NCBI RefSeq assembly: GCF_020921035.1
Contig: NC_063153.1
Span: 12,648,001-12,712,000 of the forward strand
Direction of reading: 5' to 3'
Source: Rhodamnia argentea
Taxonomy: Eukaryota > Streptophyta > Magnoliopsida > Myrtales > Myrtaceae
Length of the DNA stretch: 64,000 nucleotides
Shown: positions 51,783 through 62,980 of the stretch, in pieces
Layout of the letters: each line of letters opens with the position of its first letter
Position numbering within the stretch: position 1 is the stretch's first letter
Translations under genes and position numbers: made by a program
The notes under the pieces: model-generated
What the model was told of the DNA's origin: nothing
Seen by the model: only the letters and a program-made list of their open reading frames with translations
Databases searched by the model: none

Positions 51783-52287
51783 CCTAAAAAATTGTCAAGA
51801 AAGTCTTGAATTTATTGCAGCTGTACCAAATTCAGTCCTCAACTTTTTTTTTTGTTGGCCAGTTCATTACTAAATTTTTTTTTTATCGGAAGTCCTAAAT
51901 CTTTTTGCAATTGTACCAATTTAGTCTTTGTGGCGAATTTTCGCCGGCCAACGATGAATGGATGCGGGCCTTGCTACGGGTTGCCGAGGCCAAACCTCGC
52001 CCCACCATGGCGAGGTCGACCCTTGCCGGACCTCGGTGACCGGCTTGAGGAAGGAGAGGGAAGGTTGAAAAAAAGAAAAGAAAAAAAAAAGGAAAAAGTT
52101 AAAAAAAAAAACTTAAAATATTATGTCACCTATTGGCCGGCATCTACATTAGTGCCGGCTGGCCAAAATTCGCCGGATAGACTGAATTGACATAATCGCA
52201 AAAGGTTTAGGACTGAATTGGTAAGAAAAAAAGAAAAAAAATTTAGGACTAAAGTAGTACAATTATAGACTTCTTTCTTAATTTTCC
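51783..52287. mobile_element. MITE with GC-rich core just upstream of SAUR
   Basis: Inverted arms (TTAGGACTGAATTGG on the right, CCAATTTAGTC/AATTCAGTCCT on the left) enclose a GC-rich core (51960-52050, GAGGCCAAACCTCGCC). It belongs to the same family as 28.4, 49.5, 54.4 and 62.4 kb. Its right end lies about 75 bp from the SAUR TATA box. Confidence 0.55.
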
Positions 52288-52360
52288 CTTTTGTGGCGCC
52301 GCTACCACACCCACTGAATTGTGTAACCTCCAGCAATCGTAATCGTCCTCAATTTTCTCC

Positions 52361-52368
52361 TATAAAAG
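52361..52368 (+). promoter_or_regulatory. TATA box of the SAUR76-78-like gene
   Basis: TATAAAAG, 84 bp before the ATG. Only about 50 bp of leader would follow, most of it the CT tract. Confidence 0.7.
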
Positions 52369-52397
52369 AGGAACCTTCCTTCCATTTTCTCATCCCC

Positions 52398-52400
<3 letters not shown>

Positions 52401-52435
<35 letters not shown>
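52401..52435 (+). repeat. CT microsatellite in SAUR leader
   Basis: 35 bp of CT repeat ending 9 bp before the start codon, in the presumed 5' UTR. Confidence 0.9.
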
Positions 52436-52436
<1 letters not shown>

Positions 52437-52444
52437 AAACAGCC

Positions 52445-52885
52445 ATGGGAAGAGGTGGCGAGAAGCTTGCCAAACTTAAGTCGGTCCTCAAGAAGCTCAA
52501 CTCCTTTGGCCACCAAAACAGACGCCACGCCATTAACTCAGCGCCCGCATTCGCTTCATCGGACAACGGCGACTCTTCGTCTTTGTCGTCCTCCTCCACA
52601 GACCTCTGCCCCGTCTACGTCGGCCAGTCGCGGCGGCGCTACCTCGTGGGCTCCGCTGTCGCCCGCCACCCTCTGTTCCGCGAGCTCGCCGCACGTTCCA
52701 GCAACGGCGTGCCATCACCTGACTCCTCCCCCTCCCTCCCCCTCCCCTCCCCCTCCCCCGGCGAAGACTCGTCCCTCAGCATCGCGTGCGAGGTGGTCCT
52801 GTTCGAGCACTTGCTGTGGATGCTCGAGAACGCCGAGTCGCGGCCCGAACCGCTGGATGAGTTGGTCGAGTTCTACGCTTACTGA
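52445..52885 (+). CDS. SAUR auxin-responsive protein, SAUR76-78 type
   Basis: Single-exon gene of 146 aa. It begins MGRGGEKLAKLKSVLKKLNS and has the SAUR core PVYVGQSRRRYLVGS (about residues 57-71) followed by HPLFREL, then CEVVLFEHLLWMLENAES and the terminal ELVEFYAY. The LKSVLKKxNSF start and the FEHLLWMLEN block are characteristic of SAUR76-78, which lack the usual GxL-PKG wording. SAURs inhibit PP2C.D phosphatases and so activate plasma-membrane H+-ATPase and cell expansion; this clade has also been linked to ethylene receptors. A Ser/Pro-rich low-complexity insert (about residues 90-111) precedes the C-terminal block. Tail-to-tail with a second SAUR 3.5 kb away. The first ATG after the TATA box was taken as start; its context is CAGCCATGG. 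Confidence 0.93.
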   Translation: MGRGGEKLAKLKSVLKKLNSFGHQNRRHAINSAPAFASSDNGDSSSLSSSSTDLCPVYVGQSRRRYLVGSAVARHPLFRELAARSSNGVPSPDSSPSLPLPSPSPGEDSSLSIACEVVLFEHLLWMLENAESRPEPLDELVEFYAY

Positions 52886-55800
52886 GGGAGACGAAGATGC
52901 ATGCATGGCGATGTCGAAAGGGATAACATTCGATTTGGTCAAGAGATTGGAGGCCATTTATAAGCTGTAATAACTTCGTTTATTCTATTCTAATCTTAAA
53001 TATGGAGGAGAGAGATTCCTCACGGAGGGACGTTGCTGCAGTCATGTTCAAATATGAACTATGCGTTTGGATTTTCAATGACATTTTATGTGTTCTTCCC
53101 CTCTAATTATCTCATATTTTGTTAATAGAAACCGCCTCAATGCACACACTTGTGTCGAGGCACACGGTACGTGCTTACTTGATCACAGATGAATTACGTA
53201 TGAAGAGAATAAGAACCGTCTGCAAGACGGTAGATCAAAACAGGGTCTCAAGAAACTGACCCGATACTTGAGTTTTAGCTCGACCAAACTTCGCTGAGTC
53301 TATCTCTTATTTGGTCCACAAGGTTAGTAGGTTATTTCATGAACCGACGCTTTACGTAACGAGTTTTAGTAAGCAATACTTCAGTCTAGCACCTCACAAA
53401 TGTGTACCAACAAGATAAAAACTAAGTCGACATTCGAGGGGACCCGTCCGCAATCTTGTTTGCATTTGATGGATGTGAGAGATCGAACTCGTACCATGAA
53501 ACCGATTAGCACTGTTGTTTCATCGATCGACTTATTTGTGACATGGTACGGATCGAGCAAAGATTTTGATAAGATGAAATTTATCATATATTTTAAGAAT
53601 CTGAATACAAAAAAAAAACCGATGTTGCCGGATCAAAGTCGAAATTTCCACTGATTTTGCGACCCTGCGATTCATTTCGTTCGTCGCATTACTTCATTAA
53701 GTGGTATCCATACAATATTTCAATCTTGCAACCTCAGCCCAACCAGGTGGGAAGGGACGCAAGATTTTGCTCAATCCTTGGCCGTCGACCAAAACGACGC
53801 GACCAAGAACAAGAGGACACCCGCTTTTCGCGGCGCTACTCATTTAAGAACCACCTGCCGCTAATCGTCCGCCACGTGGCGTCGGATCACGAGATCGGAT
53901 CCTGTTCGGCCCCCGGTGGGCCCAGGTTTCGGCTAGGCCCATGTTACTATGAGGAAATTGGTTTGTTTGCGTAATCCGAATTTGGATTTTTCTTGCAATA
54001 AATAAGACGTGCCCCACTCATGGAAGAACAGTGTCACGTACTATGTTCCCTTGAGGTGATCACTCCTTGCATGTTCGTGAATCCCCAAAATTTGACTATA
54101 CAAAATTTTAAGATTGATCAATCATGTGATGGTTGGTAATAAGGCTACAAAGAATTTCTGGCTTGTGGCCACGTGCATTTTTGTTTTTTGTTTTTTTTGC
54201 AAAGTTGTGGTTGCCGGAAGGTCAATGGTCACAATTAGTGGTTAAGGTATTGATCGATGGCCAATTAAACTACCTAAATTTTCCTTGGTAGTGTCAAGGA
54301 CCTTGTGGAATCTGAATAATTGGCAGACGAATTATTGGAAACGTCAAGAAATATAGGAAAAATTATCCCAAAAAGGTCATAATCCGGACGGCCAACGTCC
54401 GCGTTAGTGAATTCCGGCCAATAGGACTCAACTGGAAAAAAAAGAGAAAAGGTTTAAGACTCAATTGACAAAATTAAAAATGTTTAGGACTGAAGTGGTA
54501 GAAATGCAATAGGTTTAGGACTTTTCGAACAAAATTTCTCAGGAATTTGCGTGAAAGTTTAGTGAATCACAACATGTGGTTTACGTACTTGATGCCGTGC
54601 TTACTAGACACTGAAATTAATCATCAACTTTTTACATGGAGATGTCCGAAGTGCGTGGAGAGTTAAAAACTTAAAAAAGTATGATTGCAAAGCTTTTTGT
54701 AAACAAAGAGGAGCATTATTGTTGGGAAACTAATCTAATACAAAATGATCTTCCTATCTTTAGAATCTGATATCTTATTTGCGAAGACGATATGAAGTCC
54801 CATCTCTCTCTCTCTCTAATTGCAGTCCAAACTTAGGTGAAGAATTTTCATGGCGTAACTTCACCTTTCTTGAACTTGCGCTCAGTGTTTGGAACATGCC
54901 AGCGCTCTTGCGGCGTCTTCTCCGTCGACTCTCTCAAGCCAGCGGCATGCATGCTTCGGTGTCATAACTCTCGCAGCGAAGAGAAGCCGCAAGCGCCTCA
55001 GATACGCAAGTCCTCGCTTCACCCAGTTGATATATTTTCTCTACTCTGTCTTCATGATTTCGGTACGGCGAAATAGAAGAATTTGTGTTTTTGAATCATG
55101 GAGGAAGCTCGTCGAATGAGAAATGAGGGCTTTAGCTTAGTCTGATTGATCCGATCATGTAGTCCATCTAACTTATTCAAATTTTAGTCGGGATCCTATT
55201 TTTCCTTTATCTTTTTCCATTTTTTTTTAACCTCAAGTTAATTGGGAAAGAGGTTTAATTTAGAATGGTGGCTATTTAAGTCCATAATCATATTAATTTT
55301 TTGAGTTTCTCGAGTAACATATGCTAAACTAATAAAACTACATACTAATAAATTTTCTCGCGAGCTTTGACATATGTTTCAACACTCTTAACTATGCATC
55401 CAAACTTTTTTCTTTTTATCGTATTATAAATTTATTTGAGCTTACTGTCATCAACATATTTGATAAAATTGCATAAATAGCACGAATTTGAAAAGAGGAA
55501 AAATAAAAAAGAAAAGGGTAAGAATGGGCAAGGAAAATAAAATGAAATTGAAAAGAAAAAGAAAAAGAGCTAAAATGGAATTGTTGAAAAGAAAAGAAAA
55601 GAAAAGTGTGATTAAAAGAAAAAGAAAAGAAAAGAAAAGGAGTGGACAGGATAGTTCTTGGAGAGGAGTTCTTTTTAATACTTAAAAGGGAGACACGACC
55701 GACCAACAAACCATTAAAAAAACGAACATTCCTAGGATGTGATCCCAAGTAACTATCACAAGGCACATGAAGTCTGCCGTGTTCAGGAATCTGAAGTACT

Positions 55801-56381
55801 TCCATTTCAAAACAAGGAAACTGTCTGCTTAAAATATAGGTTGTCTTATCTGTCAGGCGGTGCTGATGATCAACCATTCTGCGTACAGGGATCATTTCTC
55901 AGAAAAGCACATGGAACACCGCTTGCCCATTTTCTAAGCTTTCGCGTCAGACCAATTTAGCGGAGAGATCGCAAAGCAACAGAAACAGGGTACATAACAG
56001 AAAATAACACGCCTTGCACTATAGATTGTGAAGGTGTAGCTGGAAAGCAATGTGAGCATATGTAAGAAGTTTCAATCTCATATACAGGGTGTCAGTTGAT
56101 TTCATCGTTCTTTGTGAATGAGGTCAATTTGACATTAGAAAAGAGGTCTCATGCAAGTACCAGAGAGAACATACAGATGCAAAAGATCTGTTATGAACTC
56201 TACCATTGAACTCCGCCAGCACACTTTAAAAAAGCTAAACTAAAGAGTTCCTACAGTTCCTCATATTTTCCAGAAGAGAAATTTGTTAAAAATGGAAAAA
56301 CAAGATGTCTGCGTTACGAGAGACCTTGCTCGGCACCACAGTCTGTCCTAGGATCTGAGCAATCTACCGACAGCGCTGTCG
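52886..56381. other. Intergenic between two convergent SAUR genes
   Basis: Contains the SAUR 3' UTR (to about 53100) and then repeats. 54353-54540 is a MITE-family copy (CCAACGTCCGCGTTAGTG, GGTTTAAGACTCAATTGAC). 55480-55640 is AAAG-rich low complexity. No supported gene. Confidence 0.5.
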
Positions 56382-57242
56382 TCACTCTTCAGCAGTTTCT
56401 GAATTTTCAGCTGCATAACCAATAAGGAACCTCAAGTTCAGTAAACCCCTTTGTAAAGATGCACCGACTGACAGAGCAGTGCAATGTCGAGAAAACATAA
56501 GGAAGTGCAACAGAAAAAGGATGATTGTGAGTCTTTTCGTTATATGCATGAGGAATAGGTGCAAAAGCCATTTAGTCCATGTTGCCACTCTAAAGCTAGC
56601 TTGATTGGGCAGAACCAAACTCTTGTATAGGCACTTTTAAATTAAAAAGTTCGGTATGCTTTGTGGCTTGTTCAATGGGGATCTACTGTTACATGTCATC
56701 AGGATTATTCAAAGATTGTTCATTACTCTCAAACACAGGAAAGTGAGTTCATCTCGTGAAATTGTAACAAGAAAATTACCGGAGCTTTCATCAGGGTCAG
56801 GTTCTGCATTTTGATGATTCTCCAGGTATTTCAGTAGAAACTTGAAGGTCTCAATTTCGCATGGGATTGTGAGCCCGCCACTGTGATCAAAACCGAATTC
56901 CTCCTCGACCTTTTCCAGCAACACCTTGAAAAGCGGATGACTAAGATAGCTAGTAGGAATGATGAACCTCCGAAGCTCCTGTCCAACGTAAACTGCCAAA
57001 TATCCTTTTGGAACATCTGCTGGTGGTTCAGGGCTAGGGCAGCTGTCTTCATCCGAGTCACAACACTGCAAATTGGCAATCCTCTTATTAATCAAAGGTG
57101 AGATGTTCCCTTGGCCTTCTTCAGGATCAGGGTTGTCTGCCTTTGAGCTTAGCGTGACAGACTGCCACTTGTGGAGGAGTTCCTTAAGTCTGACAATCTG
57201 CCTGATCCCAGTCAACTTGGCACCACCGTTATCATCCATCAT
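56382..57242 (-). CDS. Intron-containing SAUR-like auxin-responsive protein
   Basis: Two coding exons on the minus strand, 56780-57242 and 56382-56410 (TGA), giving 163 aa. It starts MMDDNGGAKLTGIRQIVRLK, has an acidic linker (DSDEDSCPSPEPPADVP), the SAUR core PKGYLAVYVGQELRRFIIPT (about residues 79-98), then SHPLFKVLLEKVEEEFGFDH and LTIPCEIETFKFLLKYLE, and ends ENSETAEE. The long basic N-terminal extension and an intron after the core mark the group of Arabidopsis At5g20810/At3g43120-type SAURs. Either of two adjacent ATGs could start translation. If the intron is retained the frame continues to VMNNL at 56709, giving a 177-residue form. A leader intron is predicted (donor CCCAG|GTAC near 58490, acceptor near 57250). 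Confidence 0.92.
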
Positions 57243-58700
57243 AGAAACTCTGAAGCAACAGCAAAAGAAAAATATTGGAATGAATTCACAGTGTCCACCT
57301 TCAGATCACTAATCTCACAGCATCTTCTCCCACTGCACGATTGTTTGAGATAAGTAAAAATGAAGTTTCTGAAAGGAAATCATTCATAATCCTCCACAAA
57401 AAACAGAGAATTGTCTGACAAAGGTAAAATAAGATTTTGAATAGTTATCTGGAATTAGATATGACAATAAGGCACAACAAATGAGCACACAACAAAAATT
57501 GAATAAAATACCTATCGGATAAGGATTTTGTTTTATTTTCCTCGAAAGTGTTCCATTTTTCCCGGTCGCCCTATAGCGGAAATGTCTACCAACAATATAT
57601 CTGAAGATGGCCCTAAGAACCAATCCATCAGGCCCAAACTATTGGAGAATCACCTTCCGAGAAATCTATAAATCATGTGTCTATATGTTGTTAGAGAAAG
57701 TTCGAGGTCCAGTCTAGTCTTGTATTTCCTTCCTCATCTTACCATAAAAACCCTCTCATCTAACAAGTAGCAATCCTTTCGACCAAAAATGTAAAAAAAA
57801 TAAAAAAAACAAGTACCAATCCGTCTCTCCTTCTCTCATGATTGATAATGTAGTCAAGTAGAATGGATCATGTGGCCGGCAAAACTCACATGGAGGATAG
57901 ATTTAATGAAACCAGAGCTATCAATGTCAAGATCTCAAAACTCAGAAAACAGAAAGGAAAAAAGAACGAAAAAACAAAACCTACTGAATTTGAAACAAGC
58001 TGTTTCTCCTCTCCATACGTACCTCCACTTTTAGATCTAATTCTTCATCTCGGCTTTTGATCAAACCCACTATAACCAAATCGTCACATTTGCAAGACAA
58101 TCGGGCGGCATTACATTGAAGAAAACGTGAATTCCCTTCCCCATCCATCGAATCGTTCAAAATGTCAGCTTTAACCATCTGATCACAATCAGTTTTAAAC
58201 TACGAATACACCTTTCAACACGTACGCCACAAGCCAACAAGATTCTTTCGCAAGCGAGAGATCAGCGTACAGAAATCAACGCGCCATTCCTTCGTTTCGC
58301 GAACGCAGGCATAAACTAAGGAACCAAATCCGAGAAAATTCACGAAAAACAGGCAGTCGGAACCGATTGAAACCCTCGAGTACGCAGTGCGAAGCAAAGA
58401 CACCCGATTGCGCCGAGGAGGAGCAATCGCATCAAATGCCCCCAAACCGAATCAAAGAAAGGGACCCAAAACGCGCGTAATCGAAGTACCTGGGTAGGAG
58501 GACGAGGAGAGATCATGAGCGGAGAAGCTGGAACGCCATAACGGAGCCTCGGGAGCTGGATCTCCTTCCCCAGAAGCGAGCTCTCTCACCCCCCAAAGAA
58601 CGAAAAGAACGCAGACGAACAGAGAGAGAGAGAGAGAGAGGCACAGACACCCAGAACGGATTGAATGCGGATCAAATCCCGAAGCGAAATTGGCGAATGA
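57243..58700 (-). promoter_or_regulatory. Leader exon and leader intron of the SAUR gene
   Basis: Acceptor TTGCTTCAG|AGTTTC lies at 57250/57249 and donor CAG|GTACTTCG near 58490, giving a leader intron of about 1.24 kb. The first exon (about 58491-58690) contains a GA/CT tract at 58620-58640. No coding sequence is expected. Confidence 0.5.
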
Positions 58701-58715
58701 ATGTCGGGCTACCGA

Positions 58716-58722
58716 ATTTATA
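58716..58722 (-). promoter_or_regulatory. TATA box candidate of the intron-containing SAUR
   Basis: The minus strand reads TATAAAT, about 225 bp upstream of the leader donor. A second GA tract (58755-58772) lies just upstream. Confidence 0.55.
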
Positions 58723-60838
58723 CGGTGGATTGGGAGTCGCAGAGATTTCTGCGCAGAGAGAGAGAGAGAGAGTTGTCTCTGTCCTTTTTGTATTTGTTGG
58801 TTTTTTCTGTTCTTTGTGCGCCAAAGAAGGCAACGGCTTTCAATGTGGTTTGGCGCAAAGGGGGATGAGGATTTCATAATTAAGGAAATAAATCCATTTA
58901 ATTATAGCAAGATTTAATTAATTGGTGTAATTCCATCCAGATACAATGTATCGTAATCTCTCCACGAAAGATGTCATATTAGGAAATGGGACAGGCTGTA
59001 AGTGGATAAATGAATAAGTTCTTTTAATCATAGTTTATTCGATTCTTATAATGTAAGAGACGGTTTGGGAATTTGTTTGGTAACGCAAATGATTCTAATT
59101 CTCTCATGCTCTAATTTTGTTCCCGAAAATGAATAAATTTCTTCTTTGGAGAGTCGAGCTCTATTTCAACATATGGTTATTTGACGAGGAAATCGATATA
59201 TTTCTCGATCTCACTTGCGTCTGTGTAGGGAGCAGGGATCATCCCTGTTATTGTCCTTCGTAGAAATCCATGTCTCATCGACTCCGATACATCGGACTGA
59301 ACTTTCATTCATGACTCGGTTTATATGCATAATTGCATACCAAACAAGCTAGTGTGAGAGCGGTCCGAAAGGAATGGCTTCTAGGTGATTGAGCCGAAAG
59401 TCGTTGGATCCAGCAAAGATTGGGCTCAAGGTCACGCATTTCTCGAACCGCATCGTCTCATCATTTGATGATGTATCTCTAATGGGGGTTTAGTAGGTTA
59501 TGTCAAACATCCGACGAGACTAAGAGTATATGTGGCCGGAGATTATCTATCATGTTCTTGTGTTTCTTGGAGTAATGGCACGCCTAGTCGATTTTTTTTA
59601 TAATTATGATTCCGTTTTTTCATAAAAAATGAATAATTTCGAAAATTCATTCCTAAAAGTAATCGCGTGTATCGCTTGAAATAATTGATTAGCTAAAAAT
59701 GTTATTATTATCGACAATATCTTATGCCTAATATTTTCATGGGCAACAAAAAAGTGATGCAAACGAATCGGTTTTATATATATTTCTCGAAACTCATTCT
59801 TCTGATCATACATGCGCTAGAGAAGATGTTGAATGCAGTGTCTACTCTGAACCGTTGGATGAGCACCAGGTTGGGTTCTGGTGTCACGTGATGACGGTGA
59901 GAACGGCGTCCAGCTTTTACTGAATGCTTTGATCTTTTTGTACGAAGTTCCCCGATACCATCCAATGGGCAACTTGTGGTTACCGACCCCAGTTTTACTT
60001 TGATTAATCTTAAAGACACGTTAGAATATGAAAGACATATTCGAATAAAATCTCGAAATACCCTTAAAATAAAGATATTAAAAGTATAAATTATTTTAAA
60101 TAAAAATTTGAAGTGGCACGATAATTTTAAAAAAGAACTGAATAAATCATGATTATCTCAAATAAAAATCTGATCTCATCGCCTAACCGGTCGACGTCGG
60201 CTTAATATTTTTGTCTGATCGTACAAATTTAACCTAATCTTTAGGTAAATTTAATTACAATTTACAAAACTAGAAGTAAAAACAATGAAAATATGAGAGG
60301 CCGGTGCTTCGCACGAAGCACCGACACACACACAAAGGGTGTGCATGCCGGGAATCCGAACGTATTCAACGCCGGAGACACGCCTTTGGCTCGCGTGTCC
60401 GACGTCTACTTGAAAATAAAAAACCAACTTTGAAACGCTCAATGGATGGAGGGCTTTCCGTCAAAACAAATTATCCATTCTGTGGTTAAATAAGCGAGAC
60501 AAGCAATAAAAGTAGGTATCTAAGTCTCGTCCTCGGCATTTTAAAAAATCATCATACATGCTATCCTCACTGTATGACCGATGTGGGACTCTTTCCTTCA
60601 TCTTGCAAGCATTTGAATCACGAGGAGACCCGGCTTCTTAAAGAGACTTCATATTTTTCTTTTTGCCTCACCACCAATGTGGGACTCATGAATCCCCTGT
60701 TTATCTCTTCTTCTCTTTCACTTTGGCTGTGACTTGAATGCCATCTTTGTTGGCTTCCGTCATTCCGCATCGGATCAACCAACTTCTCATTCTGAGCTGC
60801 TGCCGCCACCCTTCGACACACTCCTCAGAAGATTGGTT
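58723..60838. other. Intergenic, no supported gene
   Basis: Mostly AT-rich. 59075-59130 resembles one end of the 13.7-kb TIR element. A perfect 10-bp inverted repeat with a 2-base loop (CGGTGCTTCG-CA-CGAAGCACCG) is at 60302-60323, followed by ACACACAC. It shares AAGCACCGACAC with the end of the 2.5-kb hAT MITE. Confidence 0.5.
60579..60590 (-). promoter_or_regulatory. snRNA-type USE motif (orphan)
   Basis: The minus strand reads AGTCCCACATCG, a full match to the plant snRNA upstream sequence element RTCCCACATCG. A near copy (AGTCCCACATTGG) is at 60674-60686. No TATA at the expected spacing and no U-snRNA body follows, so this may be a repeat-borne match. Confidence 0.35.
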
Positions 60839-61432
60839 TTATGAATTACAGTTAGAGCTCAGGATTGAACTCTCCCTTCTGTCTAGTGAAAGTCTGGGTA
60901 GCTCTTTCTGCTTCGGGATGGATTTAATGGTCTCCCGTGATTCAAAGGACAAGCGGCTTAGCTATCTTCCATCATAAGAAAATCGAGGTGCATCCTTCGA
61001 TATCAGATGCGCAGCCCCTTCTCTTGCTTCCTACGTTGGTCTCGAAAGGTCCCCGAACATCGCTGAAGTACCACGGTGCTTCTCGGAGTTTTGTAAGAAC
61101 CTTCAGGGATTCGTTAGGATCTGCAGGCACAGTCTGCTTCGCCTCGGAACCCATCTTCAGAAGAACCTTCAGCGGGTTTCAGTGGCTGTGATGGTTTCAG
61201 CGAGTCTCTGTATCCCTCTGCGTCCGGTGACTTCCTCTCTAGCCGTAGTTTTAACTGGTCGACCTCAGAGCTTCCCTGCACACTGAATCTTTGACTAAAC
61301 CCCGAAGATCCAATGACTTGCGGCGTAGATTAGGAGAGGAGCCAGATTGGCTCACCATAGCAGCCCCTGAGGGAGCTTCAGGGAACGTGATTTGGTCGAA
61401 GGAAGAGGGTTCGGGTTGTAATTGTTCTGCTA
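60839..61432 (-). pseudogene. LONGIFOLIA/TRM-like gene fragment, frameshifted
   Basis: Minus-strand segments in successive frames match, from memory, consecutive N-terminal regions of LONGIFOLIA (TRM1/2-like) proteins: SSFDQITFPEAPSG, RRKSLDLRGLVKDSVCREA, then RDSLKPSQPLKPAEGSSE, then NESLKVLTKLREAPWYFSDV, then SKDAPRFSYDG, then LSFESRETIKSIPKQKELPR and LSLDRRESS, ending at a stop at 60839. At least three frame changes and in-frame stops separate the pieces. The intact family members are microtubule- and TON1-associated proteins that promote longitudinal cell elongation. No flanking exons for the rest of the gene were seen. Confidence 0.75.
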
Positions 61433-62204
61433 CATTCCAGAGAGGACATGGAAGATGAACAAGTGGCACGAAAAAGAGGATGGTTGTGTATATACTCTTC
61501 CCATGTATCTTGCCATGTCTATGCATCAACTGTTGACAAATGGTTGCCTTTTTTCTGAATGTTTATAACTTGCACGCACAATTACTTGAGATCCGTTTGA
61601 AAACGTGTGATGCACCTCTTGGCTCTTTCTACCAGGTAATTCTCAATTAATTCTCAATTTAATTGAAAGAATCATAAAAATCATAATTTATCATATATAT
61701 ATATACATATTTAATATATAACGTGTTCCAACATGACGGAATTCTCTATTTTTTTTTTATAATAATGTGTTGGCATGTCGTGTCGTGTCATGTTGCGTAT
61801 TAGTATCGGTGCTACTTGGGAGGCTGGTGGGACGATGGCCATAGGCTGGGGAGGTTTTTTTTTTTTTTTTTTTTTACAAAATAGAAAAAAATAATGAAAG
61901 TGCCCCTGACCAAGCAATGACTTAGGCCCTTTTTTGAGATTGATATGACCACTTCATGTCATTATTTGAAAAAATGGCCACTTCATGCCCTTATTCCTAA
62001 AGTGGACATTTGTTCCAAGTAAGGGTTGAAGTGACCATTGTTTCAAAAAAGAGCTTGAATTGGCCACATCGGTCTCAAAAATGAAAATTCCTAAATATTG
62101 ACATTCTATGCGACTATATATAGTCGGTGGTGAATTAGGGCGTTCAACAAAGAAATGGGCTTTGCATGACACAAACTTCGAAAAAGCCCGTGGGACTTTG
62201 CAAT
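61433..62204. other. Intergenic with partial hAT-MITE copy
   Basis: 61665-61825 parallels the right half of the 2.5-kb hAT MITE (AATATATAACGTGTTCCAAC, then GGAATTCT, then TCGGTGCTACTTGG). A T21 run lies near 61855-61875. No gene. Confidence 0.5.
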
Positions 62205-62420
62205 CGGCGAAAAACCTCGAGTCGTGAAACGATCGACCTAAGCATGGTGCGATCTATGCGGGACGAACCTCGGAGAGCAAGCTCGACGGACCGTACGCTG
62301 TAAAGGCTCAACGTGCTCGAAATTTCGTAATATTCTTGCAGTACCTTAAAGTATCGTGTTTCATGAGGTTTACATGTTGGCGTGGTCCTATAGGCCTCGA
62401 AGAAGGAGGAAGAGGAGGAA
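62205..62420 (+). repeat. Direct-repeat module, copy A
   Basis: About 215 bp beginning GGCGAAAAACCTCGAG and ending in AGGAGGAAGAGGAGG. Corresponds to copy B at 62981-63212 with shared landmarks CGATCGACCTAAGCAT, GCGGGACGAA, GTACCTTAAA and GTTGGCGTGGTCCT (B: GTTAGCGTTGTCCT). Confidence 0.65.
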
Positions 62421-62930
62421 AATTGTCCCAATCCTACATCTATTGCTTTCAAATTTAGTCTTAAACTTTTCGATTTTGCCAATTGAGTCCGAAACATTTT
62501 CACACTTTACCAGTTGAGTCTAACTAGCCAAGTTTGACAAAAAATTAATAACGTGGACGCCGATCGTCTCACTTGGCATGGCTCGCGCAAATGTAGATAA
62601 TTTTTCATAATATTTTAATTTTAATTTTTAATTTTTATATTATTCTTCTAATTTTTTTTTTCTTTCCTTTTTTGTCCCTTTCTTTTTTCTTTTGCCGGTG
62701 GCGGCCATCGACCATGGCTTGGTGAGTTGGCCTCGCCCGGGCAAGGGTCGCCCTCGCTCGCCACAAGCGAGGCTCAACGTCCACTTTAGCAAAATTGCGA
62801 CAAAAATTAACCATTTGGACTTAATTGCCAAACGTGAAAATGTTTACCATTCAATTGACAAAATACAAAGATCTAGGACCGAATTAATAAAAATGCAATA
62901 GATTTAGAAATTTTTAGACAATTCCTCTCA
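62411..62930. mobile_element. MITE with GC-rich core between the two modules
   Basis: The left edge (GAGGAAAATTGTCCCAATCC, then TCTATTGC) and the right edge in reverse complement (GAGGAATTGTCTAAAAATTT, then TCTATTGC) are inverted. The core 62695-62780 (GGCAAGGGTCGCCCTCGC) is the same type as at 13.5, 15.2, 34.7 and 52.0 kb. Confidence 0.55.
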
Positions 62931-62980
62931 GTCATGGAACGGTCGACCGGCGAAAACCTCGACTCGCGAAACGCTCAACT

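Noticed and set aside
53657..53974. 105-codon + frame
   Set aside because: Non-ATG start in intergenic DNA, no signature, not near promoter elements.
60400..60600. snRNA gene downstream of the USE motif
   Set aside because: No U1-U6, U3 or other snRNA core sequence, and no TATA at Pol II or Pol III spacing.
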